A stretch of 64,000 bases of DNA from contig CAINDA010000034.1 of NCBI GenBank assembly GCA_903847205.1, positions 59,620-123,619 on the forward strand, given 5' to 3'. Within the stretch, counting starts at the first letter, position 1. Each line of letters starts with the position of its first letter. A program made the translations under genes and the position numbers. This stretch comes from an uncultured Bacteroidota bacterium. GTDB lineage: Bacteria > Bacteroidota > Bacteroidia > 2-12-FULL-35-15. The notes below the pieces were generated by a model. It was given only the letters and a program-made list of their open reading frames with translations, did not search any database and was not told the origin of the DNA. Positions 18,269 to 27,888 of the stretch are shown piece after piece.

Positions 18269-20338
18269 TTACCTCATAAAACGTAATAACAATACTTCCA
18301 CCGCTAAAAACAGCAGTGCTAAAACAATACAGATTTTCCAAAGCTTTCTCCCCTGCTCTATTTCTATCAACGACTGTTTTAAATTTTGAGCGCCGACTTC
18401 TAACACATTGAAATTATTTAAATTCTTTTCTGCAGCCAGCTTTTTTAATTCATCCGATGAATAACAGCTCAAATCAGATTCTTTACGATTAAAATTAAAT
18501 GAAATACCGGTTATCAAATCTTTGCCGGCATACAAATTATAGCTGCCTGCATTGGTAATTTGATTGTGAACAAAAATTTCTGTTTTTGCATCTATTGATT
18601 TGTGCTCTGGGATTACATCAAAATCAGTATTCAGACTTTTGATATGAAAAACATTTTCGCCGGTTAACATATCAGGACATTCAATAGTTTCATCATTGCC
18701 GATTGTATAAAAAAGCGGCTCTTTACCCTGGCTGTACATCCCTATTTTGTATAATGTAGGAACAAAAACAGCATGCTTCGGAAAACTGCTGAAGCTTGCA
18801 TTTAATGAAACCGCTGAAAGGTATAACTTCCCCTTCCCCACATCATACTTGCTTAAAAACATATCGCCGTTTTGCAATTTGAGTAAATATTCTTCGCTGC
18901 TGTGTGATGATTTCGAAATAACATAATGCCTGCTGACCTTTGGCAGATCAAGATTTGAAGCAGTAAATGTTTTTTTATCAAATACATCTTTGTAGATGTC
19001 ATGCTCCAGATTTATTTTATCAATCCTGGTAGCAGCCGTATCCAAACGCTCAAAATAATTTGCTTTTACATCCATTAAAAATTCTTTGTACGAATTCAAA
19101 TCACTTTCTGAATTAGGGAATACCAGTACGCTTCCCCCATTGTCCATAAAGCGTTTCAGCTCAAGCGCCAAACCGGATGAAATTGTTTTTAATTCATTTA
19201 ATACAATCAATTTATTATTCGACAGAGAGGCATAATCGAGTTTATTTTCAGGGGCATTTTTAAATTTGAATAAAGAATCTGATCCAAAAAGTTTATTCAG
19301 ATAAGGGCTTTCTGATTTTGCGGTTGCTGAATTTGCAGAATTAATAGAAAGCACCGGAATATTTTCAGCCACTTTAAAACTGAAATAAAATTTATCATCA
19401 AACGTAATCGGGTAATCATTTATTTCCACTCGGCAGTGCTGAAGTCCAGCGGTGTTAGAAGTAAAAGAAAGAACAACTTCAGCTTCCGACTGCTTGTCTG
19501 CATTAAAGCTGGCAGGTGTTTTTTGAACTTCGTTGACAAAAAGTTTAATAGAATTATTTTCTAATACTTTATCAGAACGGTTTTTAATGCGGACATGCAG
19601 TTTTTCGACCTGGTTAAACTGGCGGACAGGAGTTTCGAACCAGCAGGTATCAATATAAACATTGTTTTTTTCTGCAGCACTTAATGGAATTAAATTGAAG
19701 GTAATGCTTGTATCATTCTTCAGCTGATCAATGCTGACCATGCTTTTCTGAAAATCGGAAATAATAAATGAGATTTTATTTTTACTGCCGGATTGCTGTA
19801 ATACATCCGACTGCCGGGAAGCTATTTCAGGAATACTCCGCACAGCGGGACTTATTTTTATTTCGTCAAGCAGTTCATTAAACTGTTCTTTACTCACCAA
19901 ACGCTGATGCCTGCCTTCGAAATTATTTGTGAGCAGCTGAAAACGATCCGAAGGTTTAAATGCAGAAACTATCTCCGAGGCTCTTTTTTTTGCATCGTCC
20001 AGCAGCGTTCCGTTTTTATTGACTCCATCCATGCTGAATGAATTATCAATATAAATGCTTACTGCTTTATCGCCAAGCACTGCTTTTTTATTTTCAGCGG
20101 GAATAAAGGGCTGAGCAAAAGCAAACACCAAAAAAGACACAGCCAGAATACGAGCAGCTAAAACTAATAAATGTTTCAGTTTTGATTTTGCCTGGGTTTC
20201 CTGTTTTACTTCTTTTAAAAAACGGACATTACTGAAATAAACAGTCTTGAACTTTCTGAAATTAAATAAGTGAATGATAATAGGAATGGCGATTGCCGAA
20301 AGTGCAAATAAAAATGCCGGATAGGTGAAGCTCATCAA
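18269..20338 (-). CDS. BatA-like membrane protein with VWA-type domain
   Basis: A 689-residue protein. The first ~80 residues are the BatA/aerotolerance-regulator N-terminal module: a membrane segment (about 5-25), the FRKFKTVYFSNVRFLKEV linker and a second membrane segment (about 55-80). Residues about 88-210 resemble a von Willebrand A fold (AVSIYIDNSFSMDG, a MIDAS-like DxSxS, and ISFIISDFQKS). A final membrane helix is at about 668-686. Such proteins are anchored in the inner membrane with a large periplasmic part. The role in Bacteroidota is poorly defined. It sits between ybbR and the dihydroorotase-like gene on the same strand. Confidence 0.85.
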   Translation of the reverse strand: MMSFTYPAFLFALSAIAIPIIIHLFNFRKFKTVYFSNVRFLKEVKQETQAKSKLKHLLVLAARILAVSFLVFAFAQPFIPAENKKAVLGDKAVSIYIDNSFSMDGVNKNGTLLDDAKKRASEIVSAFKPSDRFQLLTNNFEGRHQRLVSKEQFNELLDEIKISPAVRSIPEIASRQSDVLQQSGSKNKISFIISDFQKSMVSIDQLKNDTSITFNLIPLSAAEKNNVYIDTCWFETPVRQFNQVEKLHVRIKNRSDKVLENNSIKLFVNEVQKTPASFNADKQSEAEVVLSFTSNTAGLQHCRVEINDYPITFDDKFYFSFKVAENIPVLSINSANSATAKSESPYLNKLFGSDSLFKFKNAPENKLDYASLSNNKLIVLNELKTISSGLALELKRFMDNGGSVLVFPNSESDLNSYKEFLMDVKANYFERLDTAATRIDKINLEHDIYKDVFDKKTFTASNLDLPKVSRHYVISKSSHSSEEYLLKLQNGDMFLSKYDVGKGKLYLSAVSLNASFSSFPKHAVFVPTLYKIGMYSQGKEPLFYTIGNDETIECPDMLTGENVFHIKSLNTDFDVIPEHKSIDAKTEIFVHNQITNAGSYNLYAGKDLITGISFNFNRKESDLSCYSSDELKKLAAEKNLNNFNVLEVGAQNLKQSLIEIEQGRKLWKICIVLALLFLAVEVLLLRFMR

Positions 20339-20453
20339 AGGACGAAGTTAATACTTTTTTTGGATGTTAATTTAGGCTTGATTCAAAAGAAGATTTAAAA
20401 CTGAATTTTATTCTTAAAGGTTATTTTATTTCCATGAATAATTCGGTTTGAAA

Positions 20454-21443
20454 TTACTTCCTGATAATATATTCCACTTTTTCAGGGTTTATCTTAATAG
20501 ACCTTATTTCCAAAGGATATTTCTCAAGCTCCACTTTAATTTTATTACTGCCGGGTTCAATTTTCAAATAATCAACAACCGCGTGAAAACGAATGGGAGT
20601 AATCTTTTCATAATTCTGAAACGCGACATTATATTTTACTGAAATTTTATCAGGAAATATTTTCAGCTCATATCCTGCCGGAAGATTGGCTGCTTCAATC
20701 GGAAGTTCAATGCTGCCCTCCGTAAATTTTGTAACATTTACAAACGCCGTTACAACGCTTTGCGACAAGTCTATCAATTTTAATTCCGGAGTTTTTAAAA
20801 TTGTGAGTTTCAGCGACAGCGAATCATTTACATTTTTTAAATTCACTGGTTCGGTTTCCACAAACCTGATTTTATCTACCACATCTGCTCCACCCGAAAT
20901 AGTAATAAATGCCGGACTTAACTTAACAGAATCGGTCTCCTGATAAAGATTATCAAAACTGATTTTCAGATTGGCTTTAACAGGCACTATCCTGCTTATT
21001 TTTTTATTAAAATTCAGGAATATAGTATCGGGAGAAATTTTTAAAATTTTAATATCATTGCTGAACTGCGAAGTAATCTTATCGATTCTTGAATTAGTAA
21101 GAAGAAAATAATGATTTTTTTGAGGGAGAGGTTTCGAATCAGCAACATCAATCAGGAGCGTTTCGTTTTTCTTTTTTATTTTATAAATCAATAAATTGAA
21201 ACCGCTCGATTTTACTTCTATTTCAATGGTTTCAGGAAGCCGGCTGGCAATTACTTTATCAGAGGGGGAGTTTATGTAGGCAACAGGAAAAATAAGTTTT
21301 ATTTCGTATTCTTTTGACAGTGACAGCATCAGCCAAAAAAATGCTGAAATCAATACACAGAACAGAAAAGTTATCATCCGCCCGTTTAAGCGGATGCCTT
21401 GATTTTCTCCTTCGTCAGCACTATTTTTAAAGAATGGTGTCAT
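20454..21443 (-). CDS. YbbR/CdaR-like domain protein
   Basis: About 329 residues from the ATG at 21443 (MTPFFKNSADEG). An upstream in-frame start at 21491 would add 16 hydrophobic, AT-rich-encoded residues and is less likely. There is one N-terminal membrane helix (TFLFCVLISAFFWLMLSLS), then repeated beta domains of YbbR type (ETIEIEVKSSGFNLLIYKI and PAGYELKIFPDKISVKYNV). In this phylum ybbR is usually found next to yajC, as here. Dephospho-CoA kinase, often the next gene, is not present; a BatA-like gene follows instead. Confidence 0.8.
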   Translation of the reverse strand: MTPFFKNSADEGENQGIRLNGRMITFLFCVLISAFFWLMLSLSKEYEIKLIFPVAYINSPSDKVIASRLPETIEIEVKSSGFNLLIYKIKKKNETLLIDVADSKPLPQKNHYFLLTNSRIDKITSQFSNDIKILKISPDTIFLNFNKKISRIVPVKANLKISFDNLYQETDSVKLSPAFITISGGADVVDKIRFVETEPVNLKNVNDSLSLKLTILKTPELKLIDLSQSVVTAFVNVTKFTEGSIELPIEAANLPAGYELKIFPDKISVKYNVAFQNYEKITPIRFHAVVDYLKIEPGSNKIKVELEKYPLEIRSIKINPEKVEYIIRK

Positions 21444-21510
21444 ATAAATTTGAAAATTTATTAATTTGAAAATGCGATAATTAATTATCAAATTCTAGCT
21501 AATAAATCCC

Positions 21511-21589
21511 AAATCCTAAATTCTAGACAATTTAGAATTTAGGATTTAGAATTTAGGATTTAGGATTTTTAAAATCTCAGCCCGATTGG
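21511..21589. repeat. Perfect 15-bp inverted repeat followed by short direct repeats
   Basis: Positions 21511-21525 (AAATCCTAAATTCTA) and 21533-21547 are perfect inverted copies around a 7-nt loop. TAGAATTTAGGATTT-type words then repeat to about 21569. The element lies between yajC and ybbR. It is an AT-rich intergenic repeat without a clear U-tract. Confidence 0.7.
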
Positions 21590-21618
21590 TTTAATAAATT
21601 TTCAAATTATCAAATTAT

Positions 21619-21945
21619 TTATTTTTGCTCTGCCCCAATCATAGTAGAAGAATCCATTGATACAGCGCTTTTTTCAATTTTAAGTTTATGACCGCCTTCT
21701 ACTTCAATAATAAAAGTTGTATCCTGAACTTCAGTAATTTTACCGTGAATACCGCCGATTGTAACTATCTTATCGCCTTTCGCAATATTTTCACGAAATT
21801 TTTTCTGATCCTTTGATTTTTTTAACTGTGGGCGGATCATAAAAAAATAGAATACCACGATAATTAAAACTAAAGGAAAAAATTGCATTAATCCTCCGGC
21901 TTGACCGCCGCCTCCTGCCATTAATAAAATGTTTGATGGGTTCAT
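21619..21945 (-). CDS. yajC: Preprotein translocase subunit YajC
   Basis: A 108-residue protein with a Gly/Gln-rich start ([18 protein letters not shown]), one membrane helix ([20 protein letters not shown]) and the classic [22 protein letters not shown] followed by [21 protein letters not shown]. YajC associates with SecDF in the inner membrane. Length and motif order match the family. Neighbours ybbR, the DUF1573 lipoprotein and nusB are the usual Bacteroidota context. Confidence 0.95.
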   Translation of the reverse strand: MNPSNILLMAGGGGQAGGLMQFFPLVLIIVVFYFFMIRPQLKKSKDQKKFRENIAKGDKIVTIGGIHGKITEVQDTTFIIEVEGGHKLKIEKSAVSMDSSTMIGAEQK

Positions 21946-22047
21946 TGTTTTTGTTTAGTTGTTAGTTGTTTATTATTAGTTACTTGTTTTGTTAATTGGA
22001 ATACTTCTGCATTGACACATCAGCACATTTTCAAATTGACACATTCC

Positions 22048-22530
22048 TTACTTTTCTTCCGGAACAATAATCGTGGAAGTAATAGTTAATGTCCGTGTAC
22101 TTGGGTTACAGTTGGTCACCAAAGTTACTGTTTTTTCTACCAGTCCTGATTTTCCGCCGCTGTCAAATACCACATCAATTTTAGATTCCTGTCCTGCCTT
22201 TACAGGTTCTTTAGCGTAAGATGGAACAGTACATCCGCAGCTGCCCTGAGCAGAAGAAATCACAAGGTCTGAACCGCCCGTATTTTTAAATACAAAAGAG
22301 TAAGACACTTTTTCACCTTGAGTAATTCTGCCGAAATCATGTTTTTCTTCTTTGAAGACCATAAGAGGCGCAGCCCCTGGTGTTACTGCAATTCCTGACG
22401 CTGTAGCCGGAACATTAATTACGTCTGTTGAAATTTTGGATGCATCCAATTTTTTTTCTTCCTGTCTGCAGGATACTGTCATAAGCAGCAACGCACAAGC
22501 CATTAGATTTGTTATTGAACGTGTTTTCAT
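22048..22530 (-). CDS. DUF1573 domain lipoprotein
   Basis: A 160-residue protein with a lipoprotein signal (LLLMTVSC, Cys21) and a DUF1573 beta-sandwich (about residues 58-155) carrying the family hallmark EKHDFGRITQGEKVSYSFVF, then NTGGSDLVISSAQGSCGCT. The CGC pair is conserved in the family. The location should be the periplasmic face of a membrane. The gene lies between nusB and yajC in the usual order. The biochemical function of DUF1573 is unknown. Confidence 0.9.
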   Translation of the reverse strand: MKTRSITNLMACALLLMTVSCRQEEKKLDASKISTDVINVPATASGIAVTPGAAPLMVFKEEKHDFGRITQGEKVSYSFVFKNTGGSDLVISSAQGSCGCTVPSYAKEPVKAGQESKIDVVFDSGGKSGLVEKTVTLVTNCNPSTRTLTITSTIIVPEEK

Positions 22531-22693
22531 TTTGTTTTTAGGAATTATGAATTTTAAAAATTATTCAATTTTATTTTTATTGCTTTTATTTATCCCCCTG
22601 CAGCACGCAAGCTTTCGCGCCCCCCTTAGCTTTCACACTGTCGCCCGCACAAGTGGGAGTTTTGCTTATTGCTTATTGCAAATTGCTCATTCC

Positions 22694-23641
22694 CTACTCC
22701 ATCAATCCCCGTCCGGTTTTATTAAGTTTTTTTTCAGCTTTAAAATCAACGAGGAGTTTATCTAAAATACCATTTATAAATAGTTTGCTTTTCGGCGTAC
22801 TGTATATTTTTGATATTTCGATATACTCATTCAAAGTAACTTTAACAGGGATGCTTGGCAGAGATAATATTTCAGTAATTGCCATTTTCATCAGCAGTAC
22901 ATCCATCAGAGCTATACGTTCTACTTCCCAGTTTTTTGTTTTATCAGCAATTAATTTTTTAGTTTCCTCTTCGTGTATAACTGTTTGACGAAATAGATCT
23001 TTTACAAACTGCTCATCGTCCTCTCTATCCTTGTATAAAGGCAGTAATACAGCATCAGGATTTGAGTTTTCGTTAAATGATTCAATTGTTTTTACAATCA
23101 TCGGGTTAACGAGGTAGATATCATCGCCCCAATGCAGATTTTTTTCTTCGTAAAAATGATTCAGCAGCTCAAAATCGGCCATGTATTCTTTAAAAACTTC
23201 AACAGCGAAATTTAGATGAGTCTGGTATGAATCATCAGAAGCATTCATGTATTTATTATACTCTTCGCCGGCTTTGATGTTGTTGAATATTTTTTTTACC
23301 AATTCAAATTCATTATTCCAGCTGATTTTGCGGTTGTTTATTTCACGTTTCAGATGAATATTTTCAGACAGCTGGGCAATGAATTTATTTTCGATAAATT
23401 TTAAATTCGGATTTAAATCATTGCTTGTCGGAAGTCTTTTATTCTTGGCATCCTCACTCAATATAGATGCAACATGGCGCAGTTCAACCAAAAATTCGAA
23501 CTGATAAATGTACAAATCATAAATTTTATCAATCCCGTTGAATAAGTCACGTTCGCCTTTTGCCAGGTCTTTGTTCTCGGATTGGAAAAACGCATACAGC
23601 GCCTGCATTGTTTTTATTCTTAAATATCTTCTGTTTAACAT
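22694..23641 (-). CDS. nusB: Transcription antitermination factor NusB
   Basis: A 315-residue protein starting MLNRRYLRIKTMQALYAFFQ, which is the NusB RNA-binding start (RR-R-AMQALY). The C-terminal half (about 205-300) has the NusB signature WEVERIALMDVLLMKMAITE and PVKVTLNEYIEISKIYSTPKS. It is about twice the length of E. coli NusB because of a middle helical insertion that is usual in Bacteroidota. NusB with NusE binds boxA of rRNA leaders. It is the first gene of the nusB / DUF1573 / yajC / ybbR block. Confidence 0.93.
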   Translation of the reverse strand: MLNRRYLRIKTMQALYAFFQSENKDLAKGERDLFNGIDKIYDLYIYQFEFLVELRHVASILSEDAKNKRLPTSNDLNPNLKFIENKFIAQLSENIHLKREINNRKISWNNEFELVKKIFNNIKAGEEYNKYMNASDDSYQTHLNFAVEVFKEYMADFELLNHFYEEKNLHWGDDIYLVNPMIVKTIESFNENSNPDAVLLPLYKDREDDEQFVKDLFRQTVIHEEETKKLIADKTKNWEVERIALMDVLLMKMAITEILSLPSIPVKVTLNEYIEISKIYSTPKSKLFINGILDKLLVDFKAEKKLNKTGRGLME

Positions 23642-23725
23642 ATCGGATTACGATTCTATACTAATTTAAGAATTAAACTTTGTAAACTTTATTAATGATT
23701 TAATTATTTTTTATACGACCCTTAT

Positions 23726-24835
23726 TTAAAAACTCAGTTTAATTTTACCAATATCGGCAATGCGTTTTTCGGCAAGGCGGTTAGCAGCCATATAAGTAGG
23801 GATATTTTGTTCTTTGGCTGTTTTAAAAATATTTAAGGTTGTCTGGTATATTTTTTCTGCATGCGCTAAAGCGCGCTCGCGGTTGTAGCCTCCTTCAAGT
23901 TCATAATAAACATTGATGATACCGCCTGCATTCGCAACAAAATCAGGAGCATATAAAATTCCTTTTTCAATTACCATGTTACCATGTATATTCTCATCAG
24001 AAAGCTGATTGTTGGCTGATCCGCAGATGATTGAACATTTTAAGCGATTTAATGTATCTGTATTTACAGTTGCACCCAAAGCGCATGGCGCATAAATGTC
24101 CATGTCTAAATCATACAGCTTGCCGCTGTCAATAACAGAAGCTCCTGTTTCTTTAGCAACAACGGCTAAACGTTCCTGGTTAATATCATTAATAAAAACT
24201 TTTGCTCCGTCTTTTACTAAATAACTTACCAAACTTTCGCCTACATGGCCGATCCCCTGAACAACCACTTTTTTGCCTGCTAAGCTGTCGTTTCCCCACT
24301 TTTCATTGGCAGAAGCTTTCATTGCAAGATAAACGCCGTAAGCTGTAACCGGTGATGGATCCCCGCTTCCGCCCATATTTTCAGGCAGTCCGCTTACAAA
24401 ATCAGTTTCCATTTTTATGTACTCCATATCTTTTGTACTGATACCAACATCTTCAGCAGTAATGTATTTGCCCGACAGGCTGTTAATAAATTTACCAAAC
24501 CTGCGCATCAATGCTTCATTCTTTTGTGTTTTTGAATCGCCTATAATCACAGCTTTTCCGCCTCCTAAATTCAAGCCTGCAACTGCCGATTTATAAGTCA
24601 TTCCGCGGGAAAGACGAAGGGCATCAGTAAGCGCTTCCATTTCATTTTTATAAGCCCACATGCGTGTTCCGCCAAGACTTGGGCCAAGTACAGTGTTGTG
24701 TATTGCAACAATAGCTTTTAAGCCTGTTTCGTTATCATTGCAAAATACTACCTGCTCATGATTATGCAGCGACATTTGAGCAATTACAGGATTCTCCGCT
24801 AAGGGTGAATTTTTAATATTTAGAACTTCTATCAT
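23726..24835 (-). CDS. Glu/Leu/Phe/Val dehydrogenase (leucine dehydrogenase type)
   Basis: A 369-residue cytosolic NAD-dependent amino acid dehydrogenase. The substrate-binding part has LGPSLGGTRMWAYKNEMEAL and LNLGGGKAVIIGD (catalytic Lys region). The Rossmann part has VQGIGHVGESLVSYL (GxGxxG). Length and motifs match leucine/valine dehydrogenases, which oxidatively deaminate branched-chain amino acids to 2-oxo acids. The gene is divergent from the ABC exporter at 25041 with a ~200-bp shared upstream region. A TAnnTTTG-type box lies on the minus strand at 24924-24931. Confidence 0.92.
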   Translation of the reverse strand: MIEVLNIKNSPLAENPVIAQMSLHNHEQVVFCNDNETGLKAIVAIHNTVLGPSLGGTRMWAYKNEMEALTDALRLSRGMTYKSAVAGLNLGGGKAVIIGDSKTQKNEALMRRFGKFINSLSGKYITAEDVGISTKDMEYIKMETDFVSGLPENMGGSGDPSPVTAYGVYLAMKASANEKWGNDSLAGKKVVVQGIGHVGESLVSYLVKDGAKVFINDINQERLAVVAKETGASVIDSGKLYDLDMDIYAPCALGATVNTDTLNRLKCSIICGSANNQLSDENIHGNMVIEKGILYAPDFVANAGGIINVYYELEGGYNRERALAHAEKIYQTTLNIFKTAKEQNIPTYMAANRLAEKRIADIGKIKLSF

Positions 24836-25040
24836 AATAATATGGTTTAAGAATTTTTATCGGGATGCTCTGTTTATTAGTAATTTTGAAGCCTTAGAAT
24901 AGCAAGGCTTTTTATTTTTCGACAAAATTATATTTATTTTCCGAGCGGCGGTAAAACTTGCTGCTTAATTATTTAATAAGTCAGCCCTTGTTTTACCTAA
25001 CATAGCATAATTCAAATAATTACGAAAATAGCGTCAGCAG

Positions 25041-26825
25041 ATGAAATCGCTCAAGCATATAAACAAATACTTTTTTAAATACAGATGGCGGCTTTTCCTG
25101 GGAGTTGTATTCGTAGGTATTTCAAATTACTATGCGGTTGATGGCTTCGCCTATGCCCGAAAAGCTGTTGATTTCATAAAAAACAATGCAGCCAATCCTG
25201 ATAAAGATTATTTAATGAATGAATTATTGCAGTATGGGGCAATAATACTGGGAGTGGCAGTTCTCAGCGGTATATTTTTATTTTTAACCAGGCAGAGTAT
25301 TATAGTCATGTCCCGCCTTATTGAATTTGATTTAAAAAACGAGATCTATTCAAAGTATCAGCAGCTGGATACAGCATTTTACAAGAGCAGCAACACCGGT
25401 GATATGATGAACCGCATCAGCGAAGATGTGAGCCGTGTGCGGATGTATATCGGTCCGGCAGTGATGTACATCTTAAATACATTTTTCCGGTTTACTTTAA
25501 CTATTACAGCGATGCTCAGCGTTGATGCCACACTTACTTTGTATGTATTGATTCCATTGCCGATACTGGCTGGATCAATTTATATTGTAAGCGATATTAT
25601 TAATAAAAAAGGCATACAGATACAGGAACAGTTATCTGATATTACAACGCATTCACAGGAAGCCTTTTCGGGCATCAGGGTATTAAAGGCCTACGGGCGG
25701 GAAGATTATTCTATTTCCAAATTTGAAACACAAAGTACTGAATACCGCGGCCGAACAATGGGACTGGTAAAAACAGAATCTATGTTTCAGCCGGTAATGA
25801 TACTGCTGATAGGCTTAAGCAATATTTTTATTGTATTTATAGGCGGACACCTTGCTATGCAGGGTAAAATAAGTTATGGCAATATTGTTGAATTTATTTT
25901 ATATGTAAATGCTCTTACCTGGCCTATTGCATCGCTGGGATGGGTTACATCGCTCATTCAGCGTGCGGCGGTTTCACAGACACGAATCAATGAATTTTTG
26001 CAGACAAAACCGCAGATTGCTAATACCTCCGAAGCCTCTGCCGCAATTGAAGGAAATATTGAATTTAAGAATGTTAGTTTCACATATCCTGATTCAGGTA
26101 TTCAGGCACTGAAAAATATTTCTTTCTCCGTAAAAAAAGGAAGTTCACTTGCAATACTCGGCCGTACAGGCTCAGGAAAATCAACCATCGCCAACCTGCT
26201 CTGCAGATTATATGATACAGATTCGGGAGAAATTTTATTAGACAATAAAAATATAAAAGGCATTAATTTAAATGATATCCGCTCCCAGATGGGCTATGCA
26301 CCCCAGGAAGTTTTTTTATTTTCTGATACAATTTCACACAACATCGGCTTTTCAATGAACAGTGATGCAGAAGATCAAAACCCCGAGTCTTCTCAATATA
26401 TGGAAGCTGTTGAAAAGGCTGCTAAAAATGCAGTTATTTATTCCAATATAATGGACTTCCCTGAAAAGTTCGAAACCATTGTGGGTGAAAGAGGCATTAC
26501 GCTTTCAGGCGGACAAAAACAGCGTATTTCCATTGCACGTGCAATTATCAATCAGCCAAAGCTTTTAATTTTTGATGACTGCCTTTCGGCAGTGGATACC
26601 GAAACGGAAGAAGAAATTCTGAGCAATTTAAAGCAGGTGATAATGGGCCGAACCACTTTAATCATAAGCCATAGGGTATCATCTGTTAAAAATGCTGATA
26701 ATATTATTGTGCTGGATCATGGACAGATTATTGAGCTGGGAAGCCACCTTGAATTAATAAATAAAAAAGGAAGCTATTTTGAACTTTTTAAAATGCAGCA
26801 ATTAGAGAAAGAAATCATGAGCTAA
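25041..26825 (+). CDS. ABC transporter, fused permease and ATPase (MsbA/LmrA-like exporter)
   Basis: A 594-residue half-transporter. The six-helix exporter membrane domain spans about residues 15-310, and the nucleotide-binding domain about 335-594. The Walker A motif is GRTGSGKS at 374-381, the Q-loop region is MGYAPQEVFLF, and the signature LSGGQ is at 488-492. Walker B reads LLIFDDCLSAVD, with Asp in the usual catalytic Glu position, as in some exporters; the H-loop is ISHRVSS. It works as a homodimer or with a partner in the inner membrane. The substrate (lipid or drug) cannot be told from the sequence. Confidence 0.92.
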   Translation: MKSLKHINKYFFKYRWRLFLGVVFVGISNYYAVDGFAYARKAVDFIKNNAANPDKDYLMNELLQYGAIILGVAVLSGIFLFLTRQSIIVMSRLIEFDLKNEIYSKYQQLDTAFYKSSNTGDMMNRISEDVSRVRMYIGPAVMYILNTFFRFTLTITAMLSVDATLTLYVLIPLPILAGSIYIVSDIINKKGIQIQEQLSDITTHSQEAFSGIRVLKAYGREDYSISKFETQSTEYRGRTMGLVKTESMFQPVMILLIGLSNIFIVFIGGHLAMQGKISYGNIVEFILYVNALTWPIASLGWVTSLIQRAAVSQTRINEFLQTKPQIANTSEASAAIEGNIEFKNVSFTYPDSGIQALKNISFSVKKGSSLAILGRTGSGKSTIANLLCRLYDTDSGEILLDNKNIKGINLNDIRSQMGYAPQEVFLFSDTISHNIGFSMNSDAEDQNPESSQYMEAVEKAAKNAVIYSNIMDFPEKFETIVGERGITLSGGQKQRISIARAIINQPKLLIFDDCLSAVDTETEEEILSNLKQVIMGRTTLIISHRVSSVKNADNIIVLDHGQIIELGSHLELINKKGSYFELFKMQQLEKEIMS

Positions 26826-26947
26826 GATTGATATTTTAGAAACGCTGCAAGTAATAATCAAAAGTTATTAACAAGCCTTGTTTTTGACTTATTAATTGTA
26901 AACATTTGCCAAGCAATTCACAGATTTAAACTATAAACAACATTATT

Positions 26948-27358
26948 ATGACGATGGAAGATGGATTTGAAAAAAACGGATCGGATAGAGAAGAGATATT
27001 CTCTAAAGCCGTAAGAGCTGGAAAAAGAACTTATTTCTTTGATGTGAAGAGCACAAAAGGAAATGATTATTATTTAACAATTACCGAAAGCAAAAAACGC
27101 TTTGGCGATGATGGCAAGTTTTTCTATGAAAAACATAAATTGTTTTTATATAAAGAGGATTTCGAAAAATTTTCAGAAGGTTTTAATGAAGTTGTTGCTC
27201 ATATCAAATCTATTTCTCCTGCGGCAGAAGAACATAATCATGATACGGTATCATCTGAAATGGCAGTATTTAACACAACTTCCGGCACAACTTCCGGTAC
27301 AGTTTCAAAAAGCAATTCGGATTTTTCAGATGTAAATTTTGAAGATCTGGATAAATAA
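26948..27358 (+). CDS. DUF3276 (PUR-alpha-like) nucleic acid-binding protein
   Basis: A 136-residue protein with a single PUR-type domain: REEIFSKAVRAGKRTYFFDV, then DYYLTITESKKRF and FFYEKHKLFLYKEDFEKF (about residues 14-90). The C-terminal 40 residues are Ser/Thr-rich, hydrophilic and likely disordered. Related bacterial PUR proteins bind single-stranded DNA or RNA. The family is a phylum hallmark of Bacteroidota. It starts 122 bp after the exporter and ends at a probable bidirectional terminator. Confidence 0.9.
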   Translation: MTMEDGFEKNGSDREEIFSKAVRAGKRTYFFDVKSTKGNDYYLTITESKKRFGDDGKFFYEKHKLFLYKEDFEKFSEGFNEVVAHIKSISPAAEEHNHDTVSSEMAVFNTTSGTTSGTVSKSNSDFSDVNFEDLDK

Positions 27359-27370
27359 TATCAGTTTGCG

Positions 27371-27416
27371 AATGTTCTGATTTGAGAATATAATTCATTT
27401 TCAAATCTGAACATTT
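27371..27416. terminator. Probable bidirectional terminator between convergent genes
   Basis: Positions 27371-27385 (AATGTTCTGATTTGA) and 27401-27415 are inverted with one mismatch around a ~15-nt AT-rich loop. A-rich and T-rich flanks lie on the outside. It sits exactly between the converging 26948-27358 and 27426-27647 genes. Confidence 0.65.
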
Positions 27417-27425
27417 TAATTCAAT

Positions 27426-27647
27426 TTAACTGCAGGAACATCCTTCCTGCATCGGCGGACATTTAACACTCCCATAACTGCAGAACACACAGCAATCCCC
27501 GGGCTTCGCTTTTATTACCTTTTTACAATTTTCGCAGTCATAAAAAAACCGGCATGAATCAGCCGGCATAATTTCTATCTTTTTAAATCCGCACTCAGGG
27601 CAGGTAATGCAGGATTCTAATTGAATTTCTTTTTGTTTTTTCATCAT
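27426..27647 (-). CDS. GDCCVxC domain small cysteine-rich protein
   Basis: A 73-residue protein with ten or more cysteines. It begins with a zinc-ribbon-like pair (CITCPECGF), then CRFFYDCENCKK, and then the defining GDCCVFCSYGSVKCPP. A short CSCS tail ends it. Members of the GDCCVxC family, some of which are selenoproteins, are often found with mercury or other heavy-metal genes and are thought to bind metals. Here it stands alone and is convergent with the DUF3276 gene. No Sec codon is evident. Confidence 0.85.
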   Translation of the reverse strand: MMKKQKEIQLESCITCPECGFKKIEIMPADSCRFFYDCENCKKVIKAKPGDCCVFCSYGSVKCPPMQEGCSCS

Positions 27648-27745
27648 TCTTCAGAAATTAATTCTGCAAAAAAGATCTCTCAAAATAATTATCACATTTT
27701 ATATTTCGATAATCTTTACTGCTTCCTAAAGAAATATAATTACAC

Positions 27746-27879
27746 TACTAACTGACTAATGCGGCTAAAGCCAATAAATATAGAGTGTTCCATTTGTAAC
27801 CCCAGCCTTAATGCTGGGGTTATCAAAACCATTCTGCAAAAGGGCTTTAGCCCTGTATGATTTTTTTAGTCGGTTAGTA
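27746..27879. repeat. MITE-like nested palindromic element with terminal inverted repeats
   Basis: A 134-bp element has 14-bp terminal inverted repeats (27746-27759 TACTAACTGACTAA and 27866-27879, one mismatch). Inside are a second inverted pair (GGCTAAAGCC at 27763-27772 and GGGCTTTAGCC at 27842-27852) and a central hairpin AACCCCAGC/GCTGGGGTT (27798-27806 and 27813-27821). It lies in the gap between the GDCCVxC gene and the namZ-like gene. No coding capacity is seen. Confidence 0.75.
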
Positions 27880-27888
27880 ATGAAATAA

